Origin: Aurantiochytrium sp. KH105
Taxonomy: Eukaryota; Sar; Bigyra; Thraustochytrida; Thraustochytriidae
Direction of reading: 5' to 3'
DNA length: 64,000 nt
NCBI GenBank assembly: GCA_003116975.1
Contig: BGKB01000091.1
Location: forward strand, 1 to 64,000
A program made the position numbers and the translations under genes. The notes under the pieces were generated by a model that made no database searches, had not been told where the DNA came from, and saw only the letters and a program-made list of their open reading frames with translations. Shown one piece after another: positions 53,746-63,919 of the stretch; position 1 is the first letter of the stretch, and every line of letters starts with the position of its first letter.

Positions 53746-55888
53746 AGTCCTTTCTCTCAACTCCACCCGCCGGGGCCCTCGCTTCCACCCGCTCCGTCCA
53801 TCCGCTGCTCCCGATGCTCCACCCGTGGCTCCTTGGCAGCTCTGCGTCTGCGTCTGCAGCTGCTGCGCGGACGCCGCGACCATGCGGAGGAAGCGAGCTC
53901 GCAAGCGATGGAAGGCAAGGGCTCCAAGAGAAACCACCATCAAGGAGACGACGGCTCGGAGGACCGAAAACTCACGCACCACTGCGCTGTAAACAAAATC
54001 CGCGGCTGCGCTGTGCGCCGCAGCCGCTACTGCAGGAGTCATTGGAAAATTATGGCTCTTAGCTCTTTTGTTTGTTTGTGTGTTTGCTTGCTTGCACCCT
54101 AGCGTAAAGGCTTTCTTGCTGGCTTGCGCAGCGAAGCCAATGACGTTGTCGCTCTTTTCATTTTCCTGACACATCGCGCCGTGCCGCGGCATCGTGCCCC
54201 TTGTTCCCTGAACGCGGAAGGCTTGGTTGGTCCGGACCGGCCACTAGTCTTAGATCAAGGTCTCGGCGGTGGCGTCGAGACTGCACCAATGGCTCGCAAC
54301 CACGATGCAGCACCCAACAAAGCAAGGTCGGCTGAGGAGACATCTCGTGGTTGATTGGAATGAACGGCCGCCGCAAACGTGGCGAGTCTCTTCGCCGCTT
54401 CTGCCATCGCTACTGCCGTATTTCAAGTTCTTCCTTTTCCCTCTTCTTCCTTATCACGATCTAACTCCTTCTTCTTTGGAAAGGCCTCTTTCGTGCTACC
54501 TGCACTGCTTGTTCGCCTACCAGCCTGACCGCCGGCCTGTGGAAGCGGCTGCGATCACGAGCGGTGGCGCGGCGCCTCTCTCTCCCCATCCAACCGCTAA
54601 AGGCCATTGCTTGCGTCGGCAAATTCAAGGTTGCAGCGTCGTGTGGAGGTGGCACGATGGTCACGCGGTGATGCATCTGTGAATTGTGATGAGTTCTTTG
54701 CTTGCTAGGCCTTACCTATGTCATATAGTAAAAGTTCTCCGGATTTTAATTTTCGGAAAAAAATAACGAAAATAGAAATAGAAGAATATTCGAGCCATAA
54801 GCTGCCTAGCTTCGTGGCTGTTGCAAAGCAAAGCTAACCGGGGCATCGCACGAAACCCCGGACAATTGCTAGTGCTAGCGGCACGGTTTGTCAAGAGCGC
54901 TATATCAGAGCGTATCTGCGGAGCTGCAGATGATGACATGGTTGGCTTGCCGACAAGAAAGTGAACCTCAGACTTCCTCTTTTTTTTCCTCTTTTTTTTT
55001 TTTTTTGTCCTGGCTGGCCGCTGCAGCGCGCAACCGAGCAGTCGAGAGGTTGGTGCTTGCGAGGTGCTTGGACGCCGGACGACGTAGCGAGCGTTCCTTG
55101 ACGAGGAACTCGTGGCCGACCGGGGTCATCCACCAGGCCATAGCCATGATTGTATGCAAACCAGCGTTAGAATGCCGTTCACTTCAGCTTTTATTACACT
55201 CATCTGACAGCTGCCAAGTAACTGGATGAAGACGAAACGGTCCCGTAAAGTCTCCTTACCTTTCTTTCCTTTTTATTCTTGCAGCCATCAGCCGTGCCGC
55301 GAGTCAGGCAACCAGCAGCATACTCGCCGTCTATCCGCCCCAGCCATGCATGCCGTGCTGTGTTACGCCAGCCTGCCAGCCAGCCATCGACAGTGACGGC
55401 CGTCCGTTTCGCGCGTCTGGCGTCACCCAAGCCTGGCTTCTGTCGGTCTGCCTGCTTGCCTGCCTGCCTGCCCCGCCCGCCTCGCTTTGGCCCTTTCAGC
55501 CCCCCTCTTCGAATCCCCCGGCCGACTTGGTCCGGCCGCCGCCGCAGCCGTGCCGCTCTTTCCTGGTTCGGGGCACAGGAGTGCGGCCAGCGCGGCGCGG
55601 TCGGGACAGACCCTACGGCTTCTGCCTCTTGCAAGGCGGCAGCTGCAGCGTGCGGGCGCGAGCTGCACTGCCATTGCTGCCTGCCATGGCTGCTGCAGCC
55701 TGCTGCTGGCAGCTGCAGCTGCAGCTGCTTCTGTTGCATGGCAAGTTGAACCTTCCCGGCCTTCGTTCCATCTGGCCAATCTCGTGACCCAGCAGGCACA
55801 GCCCGCTGGGCCCCGGTGCAGGAGCCTGCCGCTGCACTGCGCGCTCGCGGGGGACGCAAACGAACGAAGGAACGAAGGAGGGCACGAT

Positions 55889-55918
55889 CGCTCTTTCGAT
55901 CCATCGATCGAAAGAGCG
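55889..55918. repeat. Perfect 12-bp inverted repeat
   Basis: cgctctttcgat and atcgaaagagcg, separated by six bases (ccatcg); could form a hairpin. Confidence 0.8.
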
Positions 55919-56409
55919 AAAGAGCGACAGCGACCAGGCGACCAACAGGCGCCCGCGATGATCAATTTATTTCTTCATTTCTCTGTTCGCTTCGCCTCAC
56001 CAGATTGTGCAGGCCAGCCATCCGCGCTGTGCCGCCCTGTGCTGCCCGTGGCGACAGGCGACGAGCCGCGGCGCTCTCTCGGTCCTCGCGTCGACTCGTA
56101 TCGCGTCGCGTCGCCTGGAGTCGGGTCGAGTCGCCTCGACTCGCGGGCTCGGCGCGGCAACTTGAAGCGCGGGTAACGCGAGCTCCGTGCCTCCGAGGGT
56201 CCGTGCTGGCTGCAGGGGAGAAAAGATCGATCGACGCAACTGCACCTGGCTGCAGCTGCCGTGGCTGCAGAGCCGCTGGCTGTGGCTGGCTACCTGGCGC
56301 GGGCGGGCGAGGGCCTGCAGAGGCGAGATGAGGCGAGGCGACGCGGCGACAAGGGCGCTACGCGAGAAGGGCGCATTGGGTGAAGGCGAAAGCGGCGAGA
56401 GCGACGAGC

Positions 56410-56505
56410 ACGGAGGAAAGGAAGGGAGGGGAGGAAGGGAAGGAGCAGAGAAAAGAAAAAAAAAGGGAGAGAAAGAAAGAAAAAAGAAAGAAAAACAATA
56501 AAGAA
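56410..56505. repeat. Purine tract
   Basis: About 95 bases almost entirely A/G on the plus strand. Confidence 0.85.
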
Positions 56506-57618
56506 TCCTCTTTCCAACGCCACACAAAACCACACGCCACCACAGTCGTTCTGGGGAAAATGGGAACTCGAAAAGGGGAAGAAGAAAAGATCATATTGGG
56601 GGAAAAAGAAGAAGAAACGTCACCGCTCGCGCGCGCTTCTCTGCTTGCATGCCGGCGTCCCTGACGGCCTCGCCGACGGCTTCTCACCTGCCTGTCGGCC
56701 GGCCATAGGTTGACACGCCTGACGATCCTGTCCAGCACCTGCGGCAGCCGCAGACAGCGGCGGCCGCAGACAGCGCCGATCGTGCCGTGCCGACTGGGGC
56801 CTTACTCTCCCTTTTCAGCTTGCGCTGCCGGGTCGGGCGCGCGCGCAGCGAGACCGTCAGACGACGCCGTCCGTCTTCCAGTTTCACGCCCGCAGCGGGA
56901 GCACATGTCGAACATGGAAGTCGCGCGCGTCTTTTGGAGAAATCGAGTTGGCCTGCCCAGCAAAGGAAAGGAAAAGAAAATCAGAAAAAACAAAAAAAAC
57001 AAAGAAAAAACAGAAAGAAAGAAGACCGAGAGAAATAAGGGGAAAAGAAAAGCGGGAAAGCTGCAGACGAAGAACTTGTCTTTCCTTGCCTCGCCTCGCT
57101 TCGCCGCCGGGAGGCACGGAAAGAAAGAAAGCAACTTCTTTGGGACCCAGCCCGCCAGCCAGGAGGAAGGAGAGGAAGGTTTTGTTGGTTACGGTAGGCG
57201 ACGGGGATTTCCAAGCCGGTTGGTCCCCTTCTGCGGTGTCAGGCGGGCACCCACGGAGAGAGCTTCCTCTAGGGGCGACCCGCCACCGCCGTGCCGTGCC
57301 GCGCCGACCTCGAGCTACTGAGCTTGAGCTTGAGCTTGAACGGCGATTGGGCTCGCCAGCTGCACGCGCAGACGTGGCGCGACGGCAGAGCTCGTCGGCG
57401 AGACCAGCACGAGGCTGGCGGCGCGATTGTTCGCGATCGGGGGAAGCAAGCCTTTCCCGCTCGCATGTCGATAGCAGTAGTGCAGGCTGCTGCAAGAGCG
57501 CAGACGTAACGCGCTGACGTTAGACACGCAACTGCTAGTTTCATGTTGCTATGTATAGGGTTGGGGCCGGTCGGATGGAGAGAACAAGGCGTTAGAAATT
57601 AAAAATTAATAAGTGACA

Positions 57619-57678
57619 GCAAGTGAGTGAGTGGGTGGGTGAGTGAGGGAGGGAGGGAGGGGGGGAGGGAGGGAGGGA
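57619..57678. repeat. (GTGA/GGGA)n repeat
   Basis: Tandem gtga then ggga units. Confidence 0.9.
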
Positions 57679-58193
57679 ATGGAGCGCGACCTCATGAAGC
57701 GCACCAACCTATTGGACGAGGGGAAGTAGGGAGCGTTTCTGTTTGCATCTTTTTGCTCGGGAAGCGTGCACAACACCTCGAGCCGAGTGGGCTGTTCCCA
57801 TTGCAAATCGTTGGAATGTGCTCGCATGGAACAAAGCTCAACGCACCTTCCGCTACTCAAGACTTGATGTTGACATCGCAAGCACCGAAAGTACCTCGAT
57901 TTCCTTTTCGGTTGTTGGTTATACCTAGGACGCAAAGTTCACATTCACTCCCAAGCAACCTCTTGGCTGGCAAGGCGAATGCTGTTTTACAATGAGCCCG
58001 TAAGCCCTTGTTCATTACCAGCGTAAGTTTTCAATCGAGCTTGACTCATGTCCCGGCCAGTGCTTTTCCGAAACTTTTTCAGGGCGTCGTCGCCTTTTTT
58101 GAAGCGACCAAGGCATCCTCCGTTGACGGAAAGGGAACATTGAGGACAAAGCACATTGCGCGCGCCTCGAGCGACACTTTGGTTGGATCTTGA

Positions 58194-58476
58194 TCACAGA
58201 GCAGCGGTTTCTCGCAATATGGTAAAGAGCAACTCTCCGAGATCAATCGCAGTCTCGTAGCTCGCTGGCGCCAAATGCCGTGGGCTCGAAATCTGCAAAG
58301 ATTGTTCTGACCAGATATAATCGACGATGCCCTTCACGATGAAGTTCGTCGATCTCGTTTGCCGAAGAGCTTCAGGGTGGGGCAGGGCATTCTTTGACGG
58401 AGAGCCAATACGTGACGTCGCTACATTTCTCGTCAAGAATTCTCCTCCGGAGACCGAGAAGTTTGCCATTGCAACC
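58194..58476 (-). pseudogene. Possible terminal exon of a decayed nucleoside-phosphorylase-like gene
   Basis: On the minus strand a strong acceptor (T-rich tract then cgccag) opens at 58476 and a frame of about 93 codons follows to the TGA at 58194-58196. It contains NFIVKGIVDY followed by SYETAIDLGELLFTIL, resembling the end of PNP/UDP-phosphorylase-fold proteins (VVRGISDYxD, then an Ala-rich final helix). No upstream exon in matching phase is found; sequence to 59200 breaks in every frame. Family assignment is weak. Confidence 0.25.
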
Positions 58477-59754
58477 CTGGCGATACAAATGAAAATTGGC
58501 AAAATAAAAATTGTCTTTCATCATCCGTGGCATGTGAACAAGGGTTTAGAATAGGGACGTAATCTGCGTCTTTGGAATAGCGAATGCTTTTCTGTCACAG
58601 AGACTGCATCTCGTGGCTGAAAATGGGAAGGTTAGGCATTGCTTTTGATGACTTTTTGGAGAAACGTCACCTTCTGTGTCAAAGCAAGCTTCTTGTCCGT
58701 GGTGAAGTCATACAAGTGGAGATGAGCACAAGGGCGTGCATGGCGAGGCATTTGCCGAACAATGCGTTCATCTCACATTTTCTCCCTTGTTCGACCTTGT
58801 CCCTCAAAAGCTGCAAAGATCGTCAAGGTTTGATTCTGAGCGTTGGGACATTCCAATACCTCTTTTTCCACATTAACAGTGTAAATGCTAGCTGCAGTAT
58901 GCGAGGTCGCGGTACTTTTCCATTCGCAACAGACCAATTTCTCTCATCTCTCATCTATCCCTTCGTGCGAACACTTTTCCTGCTTGATTTGCGAAGGAGC
59001 ACGCACTGCACTCAAATGCTTTCATGCACAGCATTTCGGTCTGCTGCGCTTTCTGGCTCAGGAGGATAAGGAAGGCAGAAAACCGACCATCAATAGACGC
59101 ATAGTACGCAAGTGAAGAGCATAGCCGTCGCAAGAAGAAGTCTCTTGTAACCCGCTGGATCTTTGCCATCAGCAGCAGAATCTTACTTCGACTCGAGATC
59201 TTCGTCCATGCAGAGCACATTCTTTAGCGCAAAGGTTCTCTTCGCAACATCTCACAAAGAAAGATCTAGGCTACTCACTCCATCTCCCAAATCATCGTCA
59301 CCCATTCTCCATCATCATGCAGCATCCTCTCCCTCTCAAAGCTTCCCGCCAATGACCCCATCCCATCCCTTCCCTTCCCTTCCCTTCTTCGCCCTTCTCC
59401 ACCACGGGAGGGCAGGGTGCGCGGCCGCCCTCCTCCGCCCCTCCTCGCTCCCTGCTCTCCCCCTCTCTCCCTCGCGCCCCTCCGGCGCCAGCTGCCCCCC
59501 GGCAAAGCCCTAACCCTAGCCCGATAGGCCTCTTCCCCGGATGGGCCTCTTTGCTCGCGGCCACTGCTTGCAAGGGCGCAAGCAGGGCGCGGAGAGGCGG
59601 AAGGGAGAGAGGGGGAGAGGCGGGAAGGGGGGGAGGGGAGAGAAAGGAGGCGAGGAAGGGAGGGAGGCGGGAAGGGAGGGCGGAGGCCGCGGGCAGAAGA
59701 CCAAACGAGGTTAGCTCGCGAGCAGACGCAGCCTTCGCCTCTCCGTCGTCAACA

Positions 59755-60418
59755 ATGGTACGTGCGCGGCGCGGCGCGGCGCGGCGCGGAGCCGCAGCAG
59801 GCCCGCGAGGTCGCGCGCCGGTCGCGGCGAGGAGCGCGGTCGGGGGAGCTTGGATGGATGGATGGATGGATGGATGGCGATGATGCGGCGACGGGCGCAC
59901 CGCTCGCTGGCTGGTGGACGGCGTGAACGAGCGGGCAGCAGGCCGCGGGCGATGAGGACGTGGAGGAGAAGCAAGGTGTAAGACGCGCACGTACGCTGCC
60001 GTGGTCTTGCATGGCGTCCTTTATTGTCCTGGCGCTAGCATCGGAAAAGAGAACAAGAGCGGAGGCAGAGGTGAAAAAGAGCTTGAACATGGTGACTGAC
60101 GAGACGCACAATGATTGAAACGCGTTCATTATACAGGGCAAGCGCACGAAGAAGGCCGGCATTGTCGGCAAGTTCGGTACCCGTTACGGTGCCTCGCTCC
60201 GTAAGATCATCAAGGGTATTGAGATCTCGCAGCACTCCAAGTATGAGTGCCCGTTCTGCGGCAAGATGACCGTCAAGCGCAAGGCTGTCGGCATCTGGGA
60301 CTGCCGTGCGTGCAAGAAGCGCATGGCAGGTGGTGCCTACGTTCTCAGCACACCAGCGGCCGCCGATGTCCGGACCACGCTTACCCGTGTTAAGAGGAAC
60401 GCCGAGCGTCTCGCATAA
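59755..60418 (+). CDS. RPL37A: Ribosomal protein eL43 (L37a)
   Basis: Two coding exons: 59755..59757 (the ATG alone) and 60137..60418, joined in phase 0 across a 379-base intron (donor GTACGT, acceptor attatacag), giving 94 residues. The mature protein opens [20 protein letters not shown], aligning with animal L37a. The zinc ribbon CPFC...CRAC (CX2C-X14-CX2C), [14 protein letters not shown] and the C-terminal helix are all present. Known role: large-subunit protein of cytosolic ribosomes near the E site. Because the first coding exon is only the start codon, a simple frame search misses the gene. The intron carries GCGCG and GGAT repeats. Confidence 0.96.
59851..59878. repeat. (GGAT)n in eL43 intron
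   Basis: Seven ggat/tgga units within the intron. Confidence 0.9.
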
Positions 60419-60507
60419 ATATAACTGCAGATCTCCACTATTCCCCCCATCCCAAACCCACCCATCCATTCTGCTCTGTTTCTGATTGTCCAAATTCAAG
60501 ACCAGAT

Positions 60508-60844
60508 CGAGGTCATCACCTCCTCCCTCTTGATCGCAAAAGTCTTGCTTTTTCCTTGCCGGATGTCTCTTGTAACCTCCTGATTGCAGGAGAGCGAGCG
60601 AAGGAGATGTTGGTCAAGTACAGCATCTTTCCATCGACAATCAAGGTGAAAAATCTCTGAGGGAGAGCATGGGAGATCGCGAATGCCTCCACGTTTGTGG
60701 TAGAGAGACCCTCGATTGTCCTTGGCAGTTGAATGCAAGTTGCGCCAACTTCATCGCTCTTCTTGCTCAATGTACACGGTCTTATGCTTTCTTGAGGTGA
60801 CTGTATTCCTTGCTCAAGAGCACCTGATTCACGCAGCTGTCGCC
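60508..60844. repeat. Tandem duplication, copy 1
   Basis: A 337-base unit directly repeated at 60845-61179, about 94 % identical by eye. On the minus strand copy 1 has an open frame with EVGATCIQLPRTIEGLSTTN and VEAFAISHALPQ; unidentified. Confidence 0.95.
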
Positions 60845-61179
60845 CGAGGTCATCCCACTTCCCTCTTGATCGCAAAAGTCTTGCTTTTCCTTGTGGAATG
60901 TCTCTTGTAACCTCCTGATTGCAGGAGAGCGAGCGAAGGAGATCTTGGTAAAGTACAGCATCTTTCTATCGACAATCAAGGTGAACAATCCCTGAGGGAG
61001 AGCATGGGAGATCGCGAATGCCTCCACGTTTGTGGTAGAGAGACCCTCGATTGTCCTTGGCAGTTGAATGCAAGTTGCGCCAACTTAATCGCTCTTCTTG
61101 CTCAATGTACACGGTCTTGTGCTTTCTTGAGGTGACTGTATTCCTTGCCCAAGAGCACCTAATTCACGCAGCTGTCGCC
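60845..61179. repeat. Tandem duplication, copy 2
   Basis: Second copy, head-to-tail with the first. The same minus-strand frame is retained but carries a stop (GAT TAA GTT where copy 1 has GAT GAA GTT), suggesting a decayed coding unit. Confidence 0.95.
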
Positions 61180-61539
61180 CTCGTGTTGCGAAATCAATTG
61201 CCACAAGTTTCGAAAATAAAAAGAGGCAGGAAGCGACAGCATGAGTCTCAAATGGTGAGAAACCCAAAGTTCTTTGCAAAGTCTTGGAGAATGAACAAAG
61301 GAAAGAGACTTTTAAAATTATCCATTATGAGAAAAAATGTGTGATTGCACGAGCGCCTTGACCAGCAAACGATTGCGGCAAAGCTCGTGTCAGACGTCAG
61401 TGACCCTGGGCATGTGCAAATTGCTGCACAAGAGGCCCGATTCTGCTTTTCAAAGGCCACGACATCGTCATCAACTCAGCGCTCATGCGCAAATCACGAC
61501 ACTCTCTCCTAGACTGCTGAACCAACTGGGGTGGTCGGT
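61180..61539. other. Gap right of duplication, nothing supported
   Basis: AT-richer; a minus-strand 70-codon frame ending at 61248 is unremarkable. Confidence 0.5.
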
Positions 61540-62293
61540 CTATTCTTGAACGAGCTGTCGCTGTTCCTGAGAACTTTCGACCTTGGCGGGAGGATCGTGA
61601 CCCACCGAGGTGGCGGCGCCAGCGCCATTGGCTAGTGTTTCTTTGATTGGGCCGCCGTCGTTCACGCGGCGGTCAAAGCCAAGGCTACACATAGGCCCGC
61701 TGCAAGTCTTTCTTGTTGCCGTCGCCGTGCCTTCTGCGAGCTGTCGTCGCGCTGCCTCGGGGTGCAGGTACGCCTGGACCTTGGTCGCCACAAAGGAGAC
61801 CGCATCGATCAGCAGTCAGACCATTGTCCTCTCGCCGCTCAGGCGCTACAAGCCAAAAGTCGCGAAGCGAACTCGAGCTCGGCTACTTGTTCTTGCTGCT
61901 CTTGCCCGCTGGACGAGCTTCTCTTGGGCTTTCCGGTTCTGGCTGCTCCGGCAGCACGGCCGCTTCCACGGTCCTTTCGGGACATGCACGAGCGGCCTTT
62001 TTGCACATGTATTCACCGATGACGTTCTCACCGGGAGGGGTGTGTGCTTTTCAGGAGAGAAAGGTCGGTGCGCGAACGTGCGCTTGCGCACCCACTTGAG
62101 CCGTTGAGTCAAACAAGAAAAAAAAGAGGCTCGGCTCTCTGAAAAGACCAAGTCCCCTTGCAATGTAAAGCGTGCGTGCGCGTTTGCCTGGCTGCATTAG
62201 GAAGCCACATGCAATTTTCATAAAGCGAGACGCAGCCGCCGCGCCATTTGCTGGATTTACCTGCGGTCGACAGTCGAGCCAAGCATCGCTCAT
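61540..62293 (-). CDS. Predicted three-exon small protein, unknown function
   Basis: Three exons fit with phase-0 junctions: 62293..62261 (MSDAWLDCRPQ, donor CAG-GTAAAT), 62094..62032 (WVRKRTFAHRPFSPEK..., acceptor after a T-rich tract and ctcaac branch-like site, donor CCG-GTGAGA), and 61779..61540 (acceptor accaag or gtccag, branch-like ctgac), totalling about 111 residues. The last exon reads YLHPEAARRQLAEGTATATR and contains KTCSGPMCSLGFDRR, then an acidic Gln-rich end. No family is recognised. The model rests on splice signals and continuous phase only; the start ATG follows a T-run. Divergent from the SH3 gene, about 210 bases apart. Confidence 0.4.
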
Positions 62294-62503
62294 TAAAAAA
62301 AAACCTCGGGGGCAGCCTGCCCGTGATGTCCAAGTAATGTTTTCCTTTGTTTTCCGACACACACACACATACACACCTTTTTTGCCCACACGCATTGCAG
62401 CGGGAACCACGTGCTACCTAGCTGCCTAGCTAACCCTTGCTTGTTTGCCTGCCGAGAAGCAGACAATCGTCAGCAGGCCATACATCCATTACAACGAGGG
62501 CAC
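62294..62503. promoter_or_regulatory. Divergent upstream region of the SH3 gene
   Basis: 210 bases with a CA/TG run (acacacacacatacacac) at 62358-62376. Confidence 0.4.
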
Positions 62504-63919
62504 ATGGCGCACGTCATTAAGCCCGTGCGCGCGCGCGTCGCAGAGGACTGTCTGGCGCTCGGTGTGCCAGGGTCCCAGGAACCGCGTCAGCGCGTTCGCA
62601 AAGGCAGTCTTGTCAGACTCACGCACGAGTACAAGACCGCATATTATGGCCGTCTCGAACAGGATGGCTCGCCGGTGTGGCTCGAGAAAGACGTCCTCAG
62701 CTTTCACAAAAAGGCATCGAAAGGAGGAGGAGATCAAGAAGAAGAGGAAAAAGACCAAGAAGAGGAAGCAAAACACGGCACTTTAGACCCTGCCATGGTC
62801 GAAGAAAAGCATAAAGGCGCAAAATCAGCCAAAGACAAACCTCGTCTGCCACCTGGGTTCAGTGTCGCGAGCGTCTCCACACCTGCGCATGCCCTTTACC
62901 CCTTTGATCCAGCCAGTCAAAAGGTTCCATCCGGTCTCGAACTTCAAATCGGCGACAAAGTCATCGTGCTCGGTCATCAACAGGCGTGGTACTTTGGAAA
63001 GAACGCGCGGACAGCCGCCTCGGGTATATTCCCCAAGTCCTTTGTCCAAGTTGACGAAGACGGCACGTCCAAGCATGCAGAAAAGACGCCAAAACAAGAG
63101 GCCAAACGCGTGACCAAAACAAAGCCGTCTCACAGAAATGTTACCACTGCATCGGAAGACAACTCTCGCCAGGCCGCGCACCCCTCCTCACCAGGCAATC
63201 ACTCAAAACATGCAAACAGGTCTCTTCCCTATGGTCGCCATGCAAAGACACACGACAGCGCACTCGACGACGAGGAGGGCCTCCATGTCGACGCGTCCGA
63301 AAAGTTGCTGGAGAAACACTCACAACAGACCACGCATCGACGCCGTCGGTCTTCGGCCTCCTCGGCAAGCTCATCCGCTTCTTCTCAATTGCATGCGTCC
63401 GCCAGGCCGCCCATGGCAAAACACCACCACCATCGAGCTTCCGCATCGGCGATGACTTCGACCCCTGCTCTCTCTGAAGAGGCTCTTGCGCTTATTGCCA
63501 AGCTGCGCGAAGAGATTCCCGTCACGAATGAGCTCACAAAAGAGGTCTTTGACCACATTCGTCGGCACTGCTCCCGAAGCTTCGCCCTGCTCGTTCTTCA
63601 AGAGTTCGAGAGAAGGAGCAAAGCACAGGAAGCCACCACAAAGGCAGCAGCGGCCGCAGTGCGCGAGGAGGCCGATCGTGACATTCGTTTCCTACTCGAC
63701 GAGGTCGACAGACTCTCTGCAGGCCATGCCCCAGACGAGGTCGAAGCTCTTCGCGCCGACAATGATGACAAGGCCAGGCAAATTGCCGCCTTTGAGCAAA
63801 AGGTCAAGGAGCTACAAGCCAAGATTGCCGCTCTCGAAAATGAAGAATGGCTGCGCAACGAACTTGCTGTCCTCAAGCAAGACGGAGCGGACGACGCAGC
63901 GGACGACACTGACGCGTAG
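62504..63919 (+). CDS. SH3-domain and coiled-coil protein
   Basis: A 471-residue single-exon protein. The first 70 residues include a short beta-rich segment (RKGSLVRLTHEYKTAYYGRL) that may itself be SH3-like. After an acidic Glu/Lys linker comes a recognisable SH3 at about 129-180: ALYPFD, LQIGDKVIVLG, a Trp in QQAWYFGK, and GIFPKSFVQV. A long Ser/His/Arg-rich disordered linker follows, then a helical region (about 325-375) and a coiled coil to the acidic C-terminus. Known: SH3 domains bind PxxP ligands; an adaptor in the cytoskeleton or membrane traffic is inferred. ATG 62504 (ggcacatggc) is the first true ATG. Confidence 0.85.
   Translation: MAHVIKPVRARVAEDCLALGVPGSQEPRQRVRKGSLVRLTHEYKTAYYGRLEQDGSPVWLEKDVLSFHKKASKGGGDQEEEEKDQEEEAKHGTLDPAMVEEKHKGAKSAKDKPRLPPGFSVASVSTPAHALYPFDPASQKVPSGLELQIGDKVIVLGHQQAWYFGKNARTAASGIFPKSFVQVDEDGTSKHAEKTPKQEAKRVTKTKPSHRNVTTASEDNSRQAAHPSSPGNHSKHANRSLPYGRHAKTHDSALDDEEGLHVDASEKLLEKHSQQTTHRRRRSSASSASSSASSQLHASARPPMAKHHHHRASASAMTSTPALSEEALALIAKLREEIPVTNELTKEVFDHIRRHCSRSFALLVLQEFERRSKAQEATTKAAAAAVREEADRDIRFLLDEVDRLSAGHAPDEVEALRADNDDKARQIAAFEQKVKELQAKIAALENEEWLRNELAVLKQDGADDAADDTDA

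Larger units (their letters stand above)
50702..57600. other. Gene-poor, repeat-rich region
   Basis: About 6.9 kb in which I can support no gene. Many open frames exist on both strands, but all are biased in composition (Arg/Ala/Ser/Pro), overlap one another, and start in simple repeats. Microsatellites and purine or pyrimidine tracts are listed separately. C/T-rich sequence at 52850-53020 passes to G-rich sequence ending at a donor-like GATGTGAGTG near 53196, so an unrecognised rightward transcript is possible. A TATA-like gctataaatg lies at 51959. Confidence 0.45.
57601..59754. other. Low-GC relic region then eL43 upstream region
   Basis: 57620-57680 is a GTGA/GGGA repeat. From 57700 to 59250 the sequence is AT-richer and holds short coding-like frames on the minus strand (one listed separately). 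From 59300 to 59540 it is C/T-rich and then G/A-rich to 59700, the same pattern seen ahead of other genes, marking the probable eL43 promoter. Confidence 0.45.

Noticed and set aside
53881-53991. Very basic 36-codon frame, considered as ribosomal protein eL41
   Set aside because: Does not keep the strongly conserved eL41 sequence beyond general basicity.
53587-54192. 201-codon minus frame with a hydrophobic stretch
   Set aside because: Spans the GGGA repeat and low-complexity sequence; no splice or family support.
59508-59522. Telomere-like ccctaaccctag
   Set aside because: Only about two units, inside a promoter-like C/T stretch; chance.
60035-60499. 154-codon minus frame over eL43
   Set aside because: Antisense of the eL43 second exon.
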